Source of the DNA: Macrolepiota albuminosa
Lineage: Eukaryota; Basidiomycota; Agaricomycetes; Agaricales; Agaricaceae
DNA length: 64,000 bases
Direction: 5' to 3'
Assembly: GCA_027475525.1 (NCBI GenBank)
Contig: JAMWFC010000020.1
Location: 1-64,000, forward strand
Below are positions 51,092 through 62,600 of this stretch, piece by piece. The notes beneath the pieces were generated by a model, which did not search any database, was not told where the DNA came from, and saw nothing but the letters and a program-made list of their open reading frames with translations. How positions within the stretch are numbered: the first letter of the stretch is position 1; every line of letters begins with the position of its first letter. Made by a program: the position numbers and the translations under genes.

Positions 51092-52465
51092 TTATTCATT
51101 TCGAAGCGCATTGGTGAAATCCGGGTGAAGAGTGCCTTGATTCCACTGCCTAGACCAAGTCCTAAACTCCTCGATATACTCCGGATGTGAGACAACGAAA
51201 TTTCGTGCCTTGCAAACTTCCTCATGCGTTGACTCGGGCCAGTTCACCATGTCGTGCGAGTCAATACTTGCCACCGACCGGTCGAAATTGGGCCTCAATG
51301 GAGCGAACGTTATGGACCGAGATCGATTCAGGGTCGTGTAGACATGTGGACGTGGGGATGATGGATGTGACTCAAGTTCCATGTCATCAGTTGAAGGAGG
51401 CAGCCGAGTGGTCACAGGTGTAGGAGGACCGAATATTAATGGGGATATGGGGGAATGGGTCGAGTAGACGCTTGTGCGAGAGCCTGGACGTATCTCGGCC
51501 GAGTCGTCATAGAAGTCATCTGCCAGATTCGAATGAAGCTCGCCGGCGTTGAGTGTGAGTAAAGATTTATGATATGAAGGTAACACGTCAGATGGTACCC
51601 CATTAGATGTAGTGTTGCATGGAAGGGTCATCCTCCTTGACCTCGTATCTGGCCTCAGAGTTTCACGAGGTTCAAACTCGTGAAGAGGGACACCGAGTGT
51701 ACGAGAGAGCTTGTTCAAGCTCTTTTGATAAGAAGACTTTGGATCTAGTGGGACATCCATATCATCTAACATATCGGTTTCGTCAGGAATTATGGGGGTG
51801 AGTTGCAAGTCATGAACATTGGCCGGAAAGATTTCCGACAATGGAGGGGTCGGTACAAAAGTGGTTTTTGATGGTGATGCGGTATTTAGAAACTTTTGGA
51901 TGGGAACTGGGGATGCGCAGAGGAATGTTGAAGATGACCGCGGACGTTTGTTTCCTTTGAGTACATCCCAAAACCAACATCGCTTGGTATTTGGCTTGAC
52001 AACAGTGCAATGGCAGGTTCTCTCATCGGAGTCTGTTGGCAGACTCCGAATTCGCAGGGAGTATGTCAATGGAGAAGACTCGCCATCTTCAGAAACTAAT
52101 GAATAATGATCTGAACACAGGGAACAAGGGGAAGGAAACGGAGACGCACTCAGCGAGAGGCACTTCGTTGATGTCACATCAGGCGAATAGGGACGTAGTG
52201 TAGGAGCAGAAAGAGCATGTTTCAAAACCCGACCATGCGGGCAATCAAGGTAAAGAGACATATCGCTTTTTGAAGTTACGCTCTCTGCATCATCAAGGAT
52301 AGTGAAGTGTGAGGAAGAAACCAGATTTGTCAAGTGATAATCTAAGGCAGGTGTAGAGACTGTCGGGAAGCGCAGATATTTGCCCAACTTAGAGAGATAG
52401 TTGCGACCAGAACCACTGTTGAGCTGCCGTTTCGAAGAGCGTGAAGACACACAACTGCGTCGCAT
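51092..52465 (-). CDS. Unrecognised Ser/Pro-rich protein, single exon
   Basis: About 457 aa from the ATG at 52465 (M-R-R-S-C-V-S-S-R-S-S-K-R); the same frame is open to 52735, but that part reads like a 5' leader. The protein is largely disordered, rich in Ser, Pro and Thr, with possible phosphorylation clusters. The last about 50 residues look ordered and acidic-aromatic (E-V-C-K-A-R-N-F-V; Y-I-E-E-F-R-T-W-S-R-Q-W). I know no family with this pattern; a regulatory or scaffold protein is conceivable. No membrane span or signal. Confidence 0.55.
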   Translation of the reverse strand: MRRSCVSSRSSKRQLNSGSGRNYLSKLGKYLRFPTVSTPALDYHLTNLVSSSHFTILDDAESVTSKSDMSLYLDCPHGRVLKHALSAPTLRPYSPDVTSTKCLSLSASPFPSPCSLCSDHYSLVSEDGESSPLTYSLRIRSLPTDSDERTCHCTVVKPNTKRCWFWDVLKGNKRPRSSSTFLCASPVPIQKFLNTASPSKTTFVPTPPLSEIFPANVHDLQLTPIIPDETDMLDDMDVPLDPKSSYQKSLNKLSRTLGVPLHEFEPRETLRPDTRSRRMTLPCNTTSNGVPSDVLPSYHKSLLTLNAGELHSNLADDFYDDSAEIRPGSRTSVYSTHSPISPLIFGPPTPVTTRLPPSTDDMELESHPSSPRPHVYTTLNRSRSITFAPLRPNFDRSVASIDSHDMVNWPESTHEEVCKARNFVVSHPEYIEEFRTWSRQWNQGTLHPDFTNALRNE

Positions 52466-53588
52466 GGTGATGACAAGAGGATTAGATAAAGGAGGATTAG
52501 ATAAAGAGAGAAAGGGGGAAAACTTGAATGTGGATTCCCTATGCCGGGCTTTTTTAGAAGTTTCGTGATGCGATGGATAGCGGGTTGGACCCTGGCGGGA
52601 CCCAGGATAAGATGAATACCAGTCTGGTATCTGTAACCAAGACAATATGTACGAAACCTGGAACACATCACCCATGCCCTGGCGCGTACAAGAGCAAATG
52701 ACGAAAAAGCGAGCGCCGCTTCGGTCCGTATACACGGGATCAAATTGCTGATATATTACGATGCAGGATGAGGACTAGTAGGCAGTTGGTATGCTTTCAT
52801 TCGAAACTTCACGACAAAGCAGTTTGCGGCGGGAAAAAAAAACATGCTTGTTGGCAACAAAGGGCGATCTACGAGATGACAGGTACCAACCAAGACACTA
52901 CCATGCCATCAAATGTGTTGGAAGTTTCAAAGGGTGATCGGCCTGTGAGATCGGATGCGTCGCCTCGCAGGACGAAGGAGAGCTGTAATGGGTCGTGTAC
53001 GGAATCCGGATAGCTTGAACATCGAACACATTCAATGTCCGCTTCCGAACATACTAAGAACCAATACATTCTCTTGAGAGATGAAGCAACGCTTAACCTG
53101 GAAAGCAGTGGGTTACCCTCTCAACAAAGCACGCTTACCTGTGAATTTGATTGACGCGAGAAAAATTTGTCTCCTGCTTTGGAGGACGAAGGATGAGTAC
53201 ACTTATGGTAATGGAGCTGCGATCGATAGTAAGCTTTGATTGAAACGTGTGGTGGTTACGATTAATGACTTCGGCATGGAGAAAATTTTTGAAATGAAGG
53301 TTTTCATCGGTCCTGGAAGACAACCGTGAAACAGCTTTACACAGCTTGAATAATTTTTTGATCTCCAGAAATACAAATGCTCTAATGGTATATTTGATCT
53401 AGCCAGCTCTATCCATGCTAATTAGTGTCTGAATATGATGTCTCATATGGCTTTCTCCGCCAAGATCTCTAAAAGTTTAGGATATATATACTGTCAAGTG
53501 CGTCAAATTGAGCAACGACGGGACGAGGTGTCCATCAGATGTCATGGGCGCAAGGTGAATGGTAACGTGGGAAACCAAACATAATCGA
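52466..53588. other. Intergenic between hypothetical gene and thioesterase
   Basis: Holds the probable 5' leader of the upstream gene (to about 52735). Otherwise short ORFs without support. Confidence 0.4.
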
Positions 53589-54632
53589 TCATTTGGGAGG
53601 ACGAATTTTCTCTCCGTCAGCGAGATGGATGGGGGAATGAGAATGTGGTGGCTCTCCCATGGCCTGTTTCAGTGCCCCGGTATTCAGAAGTTTGGCATAT
53701 CGTGGCTGAACAAATGTTGCCCTGGTTTTTATACGAGGTCCATAAGATTAGAGCACGGGTAAATGGTTTTGTAGCGACGTACGAAGCTTCAACCAAAAGA
53801 GTTCCATCCAGGGCTTCAACACGTCCTGTGACGGTTGCTTTGCGTCCCTTGGCCTCTTGAAGGGAGGTCCGGATGACAATGAACTAGGCGGTGTGAGTCA
53901 GGAACACGGAAAAAAGGACAAAGCATAATGATTGAACATACTTGGTCCGCGCGAGTGGGAGCGCGATAGTTCAAGGTGAGTAATGCGGTGACACCAACTT
54001 TTTCTGGTAGATTTGCAATAGCCTATTGGTCATGTTCAGCAGCTCATGCTGCAAGTTAAGAACAGACTCACAGTTCTAGCGAGCGTTTCATCCAACAGTG
54101 TCGCGAGTAGACCTCCATGAATGATTCCGTCGTGGCCGCACAGTCCTCTCCCAACATGAATAAAGAAAACACTTTCGGTCTCGTCCTTCTTCGACCGCAC
54201 CAAAGGATGTAAAGCCAGCTTTCCAGGTCCCCTAAGTGCTCCACCCGTCAAGTTGTTTATCCGCCTTTCTTTCGGGTAATTAAGATACGGCCTCGCCTCA
54301 TACCAGTCGTCGGCATCCTCCTGCTTCCTCATTTGCTCCAAAAGAGGCAATCTTTGTAACGTCTGCTCCAGCGACTCGGTGTAGGCCCGAGACTCAGGGG
54401 TATCGGGGTCGGGTGGTCCGGGTGCTGTTCTCGGAAAAAGTATCGTCAATGCGGAAGGAGGGTATATGGAACCAAGTGTGTAAGCCGCGGCGGAGAAACC
54501 CACAATTGCAGAGGCTGTGAAGAACGGTCTCCATGTTCTTGGGGAAGACTGAGGGACAGTCGTGGAGAGTATTCTGCGCGTGCCCGGTTTGAAAGCGACT
54601 CCACAAAAACGTCTCAAAAGCGACGCAGACAT
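53589..54632 (-). CDS. Hotdog-fold thioesterase, possibly mitochondrial
   Basis: Starts at 54632 with an Arg-rich, acid-poor N-terminus (M-S-A-S-L-L-R-R-F-C-G-V-A-F-K) that looks like a mitochondrial targeting sequence, then a hydrophobic segment (F-F-T-A-S-A-I-V-G-F-S-A-A-A-Y-T-L-G) that could anchor it. The catalytic hotdog motif is H-G-G-L-L-A-T-L-L-D-E-T-L-A-R, with His-Gly-Gly and the helix Asp/Glu of the 4HBT family. Later exons give L-T-L-N-Y-R-A-P and G-R-V-E-A-L-D-G, the paired beta strands. Stop TGA at 53589. Such enzymes hydrolyse acyl-CoA thioesters; the chain length is not predictable here. Confidence 0.75.
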
Positions 54633-55185
54633 TTCAAGTAGAAAAGATATAAGATCTAGAGAGACAAGGGGTATAAAGACAGCTGGTAAACAATGGTGGG
54701 TGAAGGGGCTCAAAAACCGGATATCCGATCAATCATCAATCAATAGATGATGCGTAGAAATAAATGAGGGATCAACGTGGTTATGAAGTTTTACTTTTCT
54801 TGACTTTGAATCCACAGAGCTGTTGAATCCGTGGTGGTTGCGATAGCTATAGTCAAGAATCTTTATTCTTCTACTGGTGCTACATCCTGACAAAACCTGT
54901 TTCTTGATAAGTAAGCCAACTTGTTGCCCCTCTTCCTCTTCAGCGTCTTCAGCTTTTAAAGATTATTTTTTCCCGTCACCTAAGTAGGTATAAAACATTC
55001 CTAGGGCCAGCCATACATTACTCAACCAGTTGTTTCACGTGATTCACTTGAAATGAAATAAAAAGACATTGTTTTATCTCTGTCCCGAACTGTGTCTGAA
55101 ACGAAAAATACTCCCTACAAAGTAGCGGAGAGTCTGGACATTATCAACCCCATTCATCAATTACACTTATTTGAATACCACCGAC
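54633..55185. other. Divergent intergenic region
   Basis: Between the divergently transcribed thioesterase and reductase genes. AT-rich, no gene recognised; it should contain both promoters. Confidence 0.45.
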
Positions 55186-56602
55186 ATGCCTACTATCGCC
55201 CTCGGTGATAAGGTTCTCGTTTCTGGCGCTAACGGCTATATCGCGATTTGGGTCGTACGCAGGTTCCTCGAGAAAGGGTATGCAGTACGCGGTACCGTAC
55301 GATCGTTAGATAAGGGAAGGTATCTCGAGAATTATTTCAAGTCCTATGGCGACAAATTTGAAATTGCAATCGTTGAAGATATCACGAAGGTATTAATCAA
55401 TGTTTCAAATGACATTGACCCAATTTAGTACGCATTTGTGAACAGGAAGGTGCCTTTGATGAGGCCGTCAAAGGCGTTGACGCTATAGCACACACAGCAT
55501 CTCCTTTCTACTTGAACGCTGGGTCTGTAGATGGTATAACTTCTCATTTGATACGTAATTTCGAACAAAATTTTGACCTAAGATACAGAGCTTGTCAAAC
55601 CTGCCGTAAACGGAACCGTCAGCATCCTCAAGAGCGCTCAGAAGAACGGGTAAGCATACGGTGATTCTTATCCTGCTAGTTCTCCTAGTGAGTCTGTAGT
55701 TCAGGTGTCAAACGTGTGGTAGTCACGTCTTCTACTGCGGCAGTCCTACAAGTTGGCGTGGACAAGGTCTTTACTGAAGCAGACTGGAACGAGCTCGCTA
55801 TTGCAACAATCAAAGAACAAGGTGATGCTTCTCCTGGCATGTTCATTTACCCCGCATCCAAGACTCTCGCTGAGAAGGGTAAGATGGCTGTCATCCGTTT
55901 CTGTGCTAAACCAATATGGATCACTTCTAGCTGCTTGGGAGTTCTATAATGCAAATAAAGCCAACTTAAAATGGGATCTATCTGTTCTCAATCCTCCTTT
56001 CGTATGTACACCCTTATATCTGTCGTATATACTTATGGCTAAATATAGCCACTCAGGTTTTCGGGGTACGCGAGCTCACTGAAACTTTACTCGTCTTAAT
56101 TGACACCCTCCCAGCCCGCCATCCATGAGCTCAAGAATCTTGACGCTCTCAACACCTCGGTACGGCTGTGGTACGATGCGGTCGTCGGCAACAACCAAAG
56201 CGAATCCCTCTTCAAGGCCCCGGGTTCATCATACATCGACGTGCGAGACGTTGCTGAGGCACATACTCTGGCTCTAGAGAAGGAGGCCGCAGGCGGTGAG
56301 CGTATCATCATATCCGCAGGTTCATACATCTGGCAGGACTGGCGTAAGTATTATATCCAACCCGGAACACATAATATCAGTTCTGACCATGGGTGTATAT
56401 AGTGGACGCCGCTCACTCGCTCGTTCCATCTCCTATCCCGTCGCACCCTAACTTGCCCGTCGGGTATCCGGGTGTTCAACCTACGGGTAAGCCTATGAGG
56501 TACGATGCCTCTAAGGCGCAGAAGATCTTGGGCCTGAAGTATCGTACCAAATTAGAGGTGACACAGGATACCTTGGCTGATTTTGAGAAGCGCGGATGGT
56601 AA
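55186..56602 (+). CDS. NAD(P)-dependent extended SDR, dihydroflavonol reductase/ketoreductase-like
   Basis: Starts at 55186 (M-P-T-I-A-L-G-D-K-V-L-V-S-G-A-N-G-Y-I-A), where G-A-N-G-Y-I is the Rossmann nucleotide motif of extended short-chain dehydrogenases. R-G-T-V-R-S follows as the NADPH-preferring Arg. Later exons contain V-V-V-T-S-S-T-A-A-V and the catalytic Y-P-A-S-K (Tyr-x-x-x-Lys). Further exons include S-V-L-N-P-P-F-V-F-G-P and Y-I-D-V-R-D-V-A-E-A-H, standard for the Gre2/DFR group. Ends with TAA at 56602. About seven short introns. Fungal members reduce aldehydes and ketones such as methylglyoxal; the exact substrate is unknown. Confidence 0.8.
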
Positions 56603-57625
56603 TGTAGTAAAACAGCTGGTTGTAGCATCGTGTAAGAAATTCTGTGTTCTACTTTTGAATAGAATAACAAGAAATTTCTACTGTTGCATGTTTGGAGGTG
56701 TTTCATCGTGAAGGACAGACAAATGTGGTAAGAGACTTTTGATGTATATCTATCTTTAACTTTTGGGTATCCAATAAATAGTTCATTCGGAGATTTTCCG
56801 CTCTAGAACTGAGAGTAGAATGTTTGATAATCCAATGAAGATGATTATCGGACACAACATTTAAATGGTAAACAAGTTGAAATTTTTGAAATGCTCAAGT
56901 CTAGCCTTAGTCACCTCAAGGATCAAATAGAAACTTTCCTGCAGTGAATTTCCCAGAAAATATTTTTGCTTCCGATGAGTGATGAGCAATGAAGGCCTTT
57001 TAATCGATGAGAGAGATGTGGTTAAGTTCCTTGCAATTGGATCCACATTAGAAGACCTTGCTGATAAGCTTAAAGAGTCAATAGAGATAACAAAGAAATT
57101 GTCAGGCCAGGAAAAAAAGAAAGTGTGTCCATGGAAGCAGAGGTGAGTTCTGTACCTTGTGCCAACTGTCAAAACTAATTCTTTTGTTGATTATGAGCAT
57201 AGTTACAAGTATACTGATGCAAAATGTAGTTCTTATTTATTTTTTATTTTTATTTTTATTTGGTAGTATCACTGTGGAAACCATAGACAATTCTCAATGG
57301 ACAATCTCTATGGGCCAGGATATTTGGGTCGTTATCCATAACCGTAATACCGGTTGCGATACTGAGTTTCAATTTAGTTTGAAATCCACGTGTTCGGCGA
57401 TCAGCACCTCCAGAGTCCGCAGACGCACTTCAGGTTTATCTGTCTCCTTCAGTTCTGTTTTCAAGTCTGTTTTGTTCCTTTTTCACTATAAGAATGTGTA
57501 ATTCGAGGGTAAAATTACATCAAAGGTTGTGACTCTACTATAACTCATCATATCCTCAAGTATCTTCTATACTACTATATAACACGGCTTCGAAGTTTGA
57601 AGTTCACGTTACCTACAACGATAAA
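56603..57625. other. Intergenic, flank of the CpG-poor block
   Basis: A piece at about 56985-57145 (+) reads as a charged helix (D-E-R-D-V-V-K-F-L-A-I-G-S) and may be a transposable-element fragment. ORF 57157-57501 has a hydrophobic start but no recognisable domain. Confidence 0.3.
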
Positions 57626-58609
57626 ATGGATGATGATAATTCCAAGGATAAATATAGTGGACTTGAAACGGATAGGATGCTCACTGGTAAAGAGCTTTTG
57701 GAGCTTGACTCTCTTGAAGAACAGTTCTGTCATTTTAAGTATGTCCATCACTTCATTCTGGAAGAATTATACATTGACAAGTTCTAATTCTTAGCGACAA
57801 ATCTTCTGATAAGGATTCTCCTATCCAAACACCAAATCTTCAGCCACAGTAAGTTTTTAATACCAGATTGTGTTGGAAACAAGCTAATTTTTATTATCAG
57901 AGCTTCAAGTAGCCAATGTGCTGATACTTCTGATCTCTCACTGCCCTTTCCTAATCCTGATGATTTATATTATGATGTACTATTATTGGAAACCCAAGAA
58001 AAAGATGATATTAGCTCAAAAAAGCATTTTTGTGGATGTCTCAAGAGTTCATGAAATAAAAAAACTCTTGCAGCATTGGCATTGGACTCCAAACTCCAAG
58101 GACGTGAACATCAGCTGTTAAAGGAGAAGCGACCTGTAGGGAGGCCATGCAGATCAGGTCCTAAGCAGTGTTAACTGATTGAATGTTGAAGCATGCACCA
58201 GGAAGAAATATCATGAAGAAAAAACACAAGGCATTTCATCTGAGCTTATGTCTAATTCCTCATCTCAGGACCTGCAGGTTACAGCTGATCCAAACCATGA
58301 AACTCCACTTCTATCATCAACTAGTCCAAAAAATATATCAATCAATTCCAAGCCTAATAGGCCTCTGATTATTGCAGATGGCATTTCTTCTCAAGTTCTT
58401 TGTATGAATGATGAGGATGAGGACTTACAAAGTGATGAAGAAGATACTGAAGCTTACCTTCTTGAAGATGAAATAAGCAATAATAGTGATGATGATAATG
58501 AAGAAGATAGTAATGAAAATGAAGGTTCTTCTAATGGCTCTGCTCAATTTAGGAGTCAACACTTTTTACTAACTTGGCTGAAGACTGTGTTTGATGAATG
58601 TGTAGAGAA

Positions 58610-59430
58610 GTCTTCTTGCAAGAATTGTGGACCTGATGAATTACCTTCTCTTTATCATGATCATCAAACCTTCTGGTTTCCATGTCCTTCACTATTTTTT
58701 TTGACTTCATAAAGAGCATATTTTACCTCAAAACATATATCCTTGTGATATTTTCCTTTGGAATCTTAAATGTCTTCTTTTAGAAGGCATCAGATGTCCA
58801 AATGCCAATTGTGGAGCTTGATTATGGCATCATTCTCATATTCCTTATTCTTGCTGAGTTGTTGATATTGACAAAACATACTGGATTCTTGGTTATTGTT
58901 ATTAATGCCCTCAATGTTTTTCTCCACAATCGGTTATATTCCAAAGTTGAGATTTTCAAATTTTGGCTAGGCTACCACATGCTCTTGCAGCTGAGTTTCT
59001 GGCACATCTCAGTTGTTGCAATGTGATTTCAAAAACAGCACTGAGCTTCATATGATCATGTTTTCAACATGGAATGGGTGCAAAACAGTTTTCAAATGCA
59101 TTATTGGTCCAGCATCTTCAAAACTATGACATGCTGCATCTCTCATATTTCTATACCATTGCCAAAAGAGGTATACACCTTGATCACAGAAAATACAAGT
59201 CTTTTCTCCCTTTTTACAATCGGTCTCTTGATGGATATCATGAATATATTCCAAGTTTGCAATGGTTATGTGATACATATGATGTGTTTATAGGCAAACA
59301 TCAAGAAGAACTCAATCAGCATACTGCAATGCTGACTGATGAAATCTGTGCAATTGACCATAGCTTCAAGGTATGTATCTATATTTATTCCTTAGTTTAC
59401 TACATTTCTAATGCTAGTATATTTAGCTAG
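58610..59430 (+). CDS. DUF6729-like region with zinc-ribbon cysteines
   Basis: Part of the decayed gene. F-W-F-P-C-P leads to paired Cys residues (C-P-N-A-N-C and C-P-Q-C) around V-V-D-I-D-K-T-Y-W, suggesting a zinc-bound fold. Then H-A-L-A-A-E-F-L-A-H-L and G-M-G-A-K-Q-F form helices. Stops at the positions of likely Arg or Gln codons interrupt it around 58820-58910. The ORF 59074-59430 is the longest intact piece and ends A-I-D-H-S-F-K-V, which could supply an acidic metal ligand of a transposase-like fold. Confidence 0.5.
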
Positions 59431-59456
59431 CAAAACATATTGTAAAGATTAATGGA

Positions 59457-60876
59457 GTGCAGATTTTTGTTGCACTTCTGACTGTGACAAATGAAAAGGA
59501 TGAAATTCAGATCTGCAATTTTGTCAAATCAAAAAATCATTCTCAATTTGAATATTCTGAGCTTGAGCTTTTCAGCATTTCAGAGACTGTTACGGTAACA
59601 GTCAGAAAGTCAGAACAGGCTATTGAAGATGCTATGCATACAATTTTAGATTTGCTTCCTGATAAAGATGGATTGTCATTGCATCAGCTGGTAATTGAAT
59701 TTGATGCTGAGTGGAATGTTGAAACCTCAGCACAAGGATATGTCACTGAACATGGGCAAACAGTGATTGTTCAAATGGCTATAGATTCAAATATCTTTAT
59801 TTTGCAGGTATGTAACAATAAATATTCTCTTGATTAACTATCTGACTTTGTGCTTTGTAAAACTGTAGATTGGTGCTATGCTTGCAGGACATCATCTGCC
59901 TTTACCATTGCAGCAGGTGTTGATTAACCCTTTCATTATTAAGGTTGGCTGCTCTATAGTAGCTGATCTCAAGTATCTTGAGAAGGCTTTGCAGTCTTCT
60001 ATTTCATTTCAAGGAGGTGTTGACCTGAGAAAGTTTGCAAAGGATAGGCTGGCTGTGACAACTGCTTGATGTGATCTAGCTGATTTTTGTGCAGCCATAC
60101 TTCACAAGCACTTAAACAAAAATGTCTCAGAGTGCCTTAGTACTGCTTGGGAAGATAAAGATTTGTCTCCAGATCAAATTCATTGTGCAGCAACTGATGC
60201 TTTTGCTTCCCTTCAGATTTTTAACACTCTTTGCTCCATCTCTATTCTTACAATGCTATCCAAAAACCCTCAAATCAGAACCTCTGTTATCCTTCAAAGT
60301 AGTGATCACAGCTACATACTTGCACATGGTGTTATATCACCACACAATATCCTTCAAAGTAGTGATCACAGCTACATATTTGCACATGGTGTTATATCAC
60401 CACACAATAATGATTCAAATTATTTTGAGATTTCTCTTACTCAAACATGCTGTGTAATTGAGGTTCACAAAGTACTTATACCTGGAGCTCTAGTAACTTA
60501 TGGAGAATGCAATACAACTAAAAAAACACTTCAAGAGTTTGGCACACCACCTTTTTATCTTATTTGTCTTTGGAATCACTTGCAAAATTTTGATACTTCA
60601 GTTATAGCCAAGCCAAATGCCAGCCCAGAACCTCTGGTCATTGCTGAGGCATTATTTTCACATTCTGAGTCATCCTCTGAATCACCACCTCATATTTCTG
60701 ATAATAATGAAGCTAGCCTTGGAGATTTATTACAGGAGGCTATCAAATCTAATGTGGCTTCATCTAGTAGTGACTTTCTTGAAAATCATATAGCAGACTC
60801 TATGAGCCACAATTTGAGAGAGCAGGTTTTTGCAGAAATGAACTTATTACCTTGGGTGAAACACATTCAAAGCTGA
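59457..60876 (+). CDS. DEDDy 3'-5' exonuclease (WRN/RNase D-like) region
   Basis: One intron (59807-59868, GTATGT..GTAG) joins 59457-59806 to 59869-60876. Motif I is E-F-D-A-E-W, motif II is V-A-D-L-K-Y-L, motif III is H-C-A-A-T-D-A-F-A-S-L, giving the four acidic residues of DEDD exonucleases; the usual Tyr of the last motif is His here. TGA at 60067 interrupts T-T-A-[R]-C-D-L-A-D-F, a CGA-to-TGA position. A 60-bp in-frame duplication (60291-60410) follows the domain. The enzyme would remove nucleotides from DNA 3' ends; its role in the element is unknown. Confidence 0.65.
60291..60410. repeat. 60-bp in-frame tandem duplication
   Basis: Two copies starting at 60291 and 60351 differ by one base (C/T) within the unit; they add 20 residues without shifting the frame, unlike the 77-bp duplications. 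Confidence 0.95.
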
Positions 60877-61116
60877 GTGTTAAAGGACCCATTTCACATT
60901 TTCAATATGTTCTACATTTCAGCGGGCCATGAACTTCTTCTAGAATTCTCTATTGCTCTTTATAATGCAATATTTATTCCTAATCAGGATGATAAATCTC
61001 ACATTATTGTATGGAGTTGAACCCTCAATCTACCAATGTCATGGAATGAACTACTTTTAAAATGGCCATGCTGGCTGTAGAAGCAATGTAAACAGATTAT
61101 TCCACCTCCTGAACAG

Positions 61117-61416
61117 CTTTATTCACTTGTGGCAAAAGTTTTTCAAAGCTATGGCTCATTAAAAGATGCAAAGACAGGACTTCCTCTCTTCAATGCTACA
61201 GCATGGGCAACTGCAAAGAATATTCTTGAGCTTATCAGAAAGGGGTTTCTTTCTGATCCATCTGGAGTTGCATTGTTTTATCAGCTTGATGTAGATGCTC
61301 AAACTAGATTACCTCTTTATCGCTGTATTCAAGGAACTAACATGACTGAGGGTGGAGTGCATGCACATCTTCATTTGCATATGCCAACATCTGGTGCTTC
61401 TGTTGAACATGTTTAA
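61117..61416 (+). CDS. C-terminal region of the DUF6729-exonuclease gene
   Basis: Open piece with F-Q-S-Y-G-S-L-K-D-A-K-T-G-L-P-L-F-N, K-N-I-L-E-L-I-R-K-G-F-L-S-D-P and R-C-I-Q-G-T-N-M-T-E-G-G-V-H, a pattern I associate with the same family of fungal repeat proteins. The frame continues, after breaks, to Y-S-I-W-L-I-N-E-L-Q-E-M at about 61550-61600, which is then hit by a 77-bp duplication. Confidence 0.5.
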   Translation, partial: LYSLVAKVFQSYGSLKDAKTGLPLFNATAWATAKNILELIRKGFLSDPSGVALFYQLDVDAQTRLPLYRCIQGTNMTEGGVHAHLHLHMPTSGASVEHV

Positions 61417-61560
61417 AATTGTCTCAATAATTTTGTTATTTGCCATAATCTGCTTGTAAGCCTTGAAATTGATTAGTGTCATTCAATAATATTTATATTA
61501 ACTTCTACTTAAGTTGGTACTTTTAATAGTACAGGACAACATTATATTGGCCATTACAGT

Positions 61561-61714
61561 ATCTGGTTAATAAATGAGCTACAAGAAATGTTATCTCTTG
61601 TTCAAGATATATTGATTGAGCTACAATTCCTATCAGGATCTGGTTAATAAATGAGCTACAAGAAATGTTATCTCTTGTTCAAGATATATTGATTGAGCTA
61701 CAATTCCTATCAGG
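61561..61714. repeat. Exact 77-bp tandem duplication in the CpG-poor block
   Basis: 61561-61637 and 61638-61714 are identical over 77 bases, with mismatches immediately outside on both sides. Confidence 0.97.
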
Positions 61715-62230
61715 TTGGGTTAATGAAAACCTGTATCAGCCAACAAATAAGGTAGTCAGAGTCTTACAAATTCCTGAAAGGCTTTAAATTCAGTCAGGAA
61801 TGGGAGCCTTTGTCTTTGAATTGCATTCAATCAAAAGCCTGTACTTCCAATTCACAATAACAGTGAAAGAGCATTATTTTGAGCTCTAATAGCAGGCAAT
61901 AGTGGATTCAAGGACGTGAATAATCCAGTTGCTGAACTAAATTGGAATGTTGCTGTACAGATTTGGAACAATGAGGCAGATATCAAGGAAGATATTTCCT
62001 ATAAAGTATGTGACTCAGTCAGCCTCAGTAGCATTTCTCATTCGTTATCTTTCTAGTTGACAGAACAGCTGAAGGTCTACTACAACAGTACTTGGAAGAA
62101 GAATGCAAATGTCAAACAAACAAAGACTATGACAGCCAAGATTTGATTCTCAATCAAGACAATGCTTTGAGACCCACAATGCTCACTTGAAGCACCTAAG
62201 ATTCTGGAGAGACACCTTCAATTACATAGT

Positions 62231-62600
62231 GTGACAAAAGGCTTCATCAAGTTAGACTCACCATCATTGCCAGATTACTCATTAGACCATCAGACATCTT
62301 TCCCTCCACCATCTTCTGAATCTGACTTGGCTGGCTCTAGTATGCTTATTTTCAAAGCCCCTCACTCTGAGGCACTTCTTGAACTGTCTCACAAAAGGGC
62401 TTGGGAAGCATTTTCAGAGCTTTCAGTAAAGAGGCAGAGAAAGAAAAGAACATGTAGAAAATGTGGTATTCCTACTTAAAAAGGGAGCCAAAAGGTAGAA
62501 AACTGCAAGAACTCTTGTCAAGACTGTGGTCAGGTCAATTGCCGTAGTCACAACACTTCAAAGTGTTCAAAAAACTGCCAAACCAGTTGGTTGGATGAAG
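62231..62600 (+). CDS. Cys-rich C-terminal tail of the repeat gene
   Basis: ORF 62231-62479 ends in K-R-Q-R-K-K-R-T-C-R-K-C-G; past the stop the same frame carries further Cys pairs (C-K-N-S-C-Q-D-C-G, C-R-S-H, C-S-K-N-C). Basic residues followed by regular Cys spacing suggest a nucleic-acid-binding zinc module at the end of the element protein. Confidence 0.45.

Larger units (their letters stand above)
57626..62600 (+). pseudogene. DUF6729-exonuclease repeat gene, decayed
   Basis: The coding pieces follow one order but are cut by several stops and frame changes. N-terminus from the ATG at 57626 (M-D-D-D-N-S-K-D-K). Then comes an acidic Ser-rich region (58179-58680) and a DUF6729-like module (58610-59430; W-F-P-C-P, V-D-I-D-K-T-Y-W-I-L, M-G-A-K-Q-F-S-N-A-L). 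Next are a DEDDy 3'-5' exonuclease (59690-60250), a C-terminal region (61117-61800; G-T-N-M-T-E-G-G-V-H), and a Cys-rich tail (62440-62600; C-R-K-C-G and further Cys pairs). The gene looks like a transposable-element protein with its own nuclease. It lies in DNA almost devoid of CpG. The family names rest on pattern memory. Confidence 0.6.
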
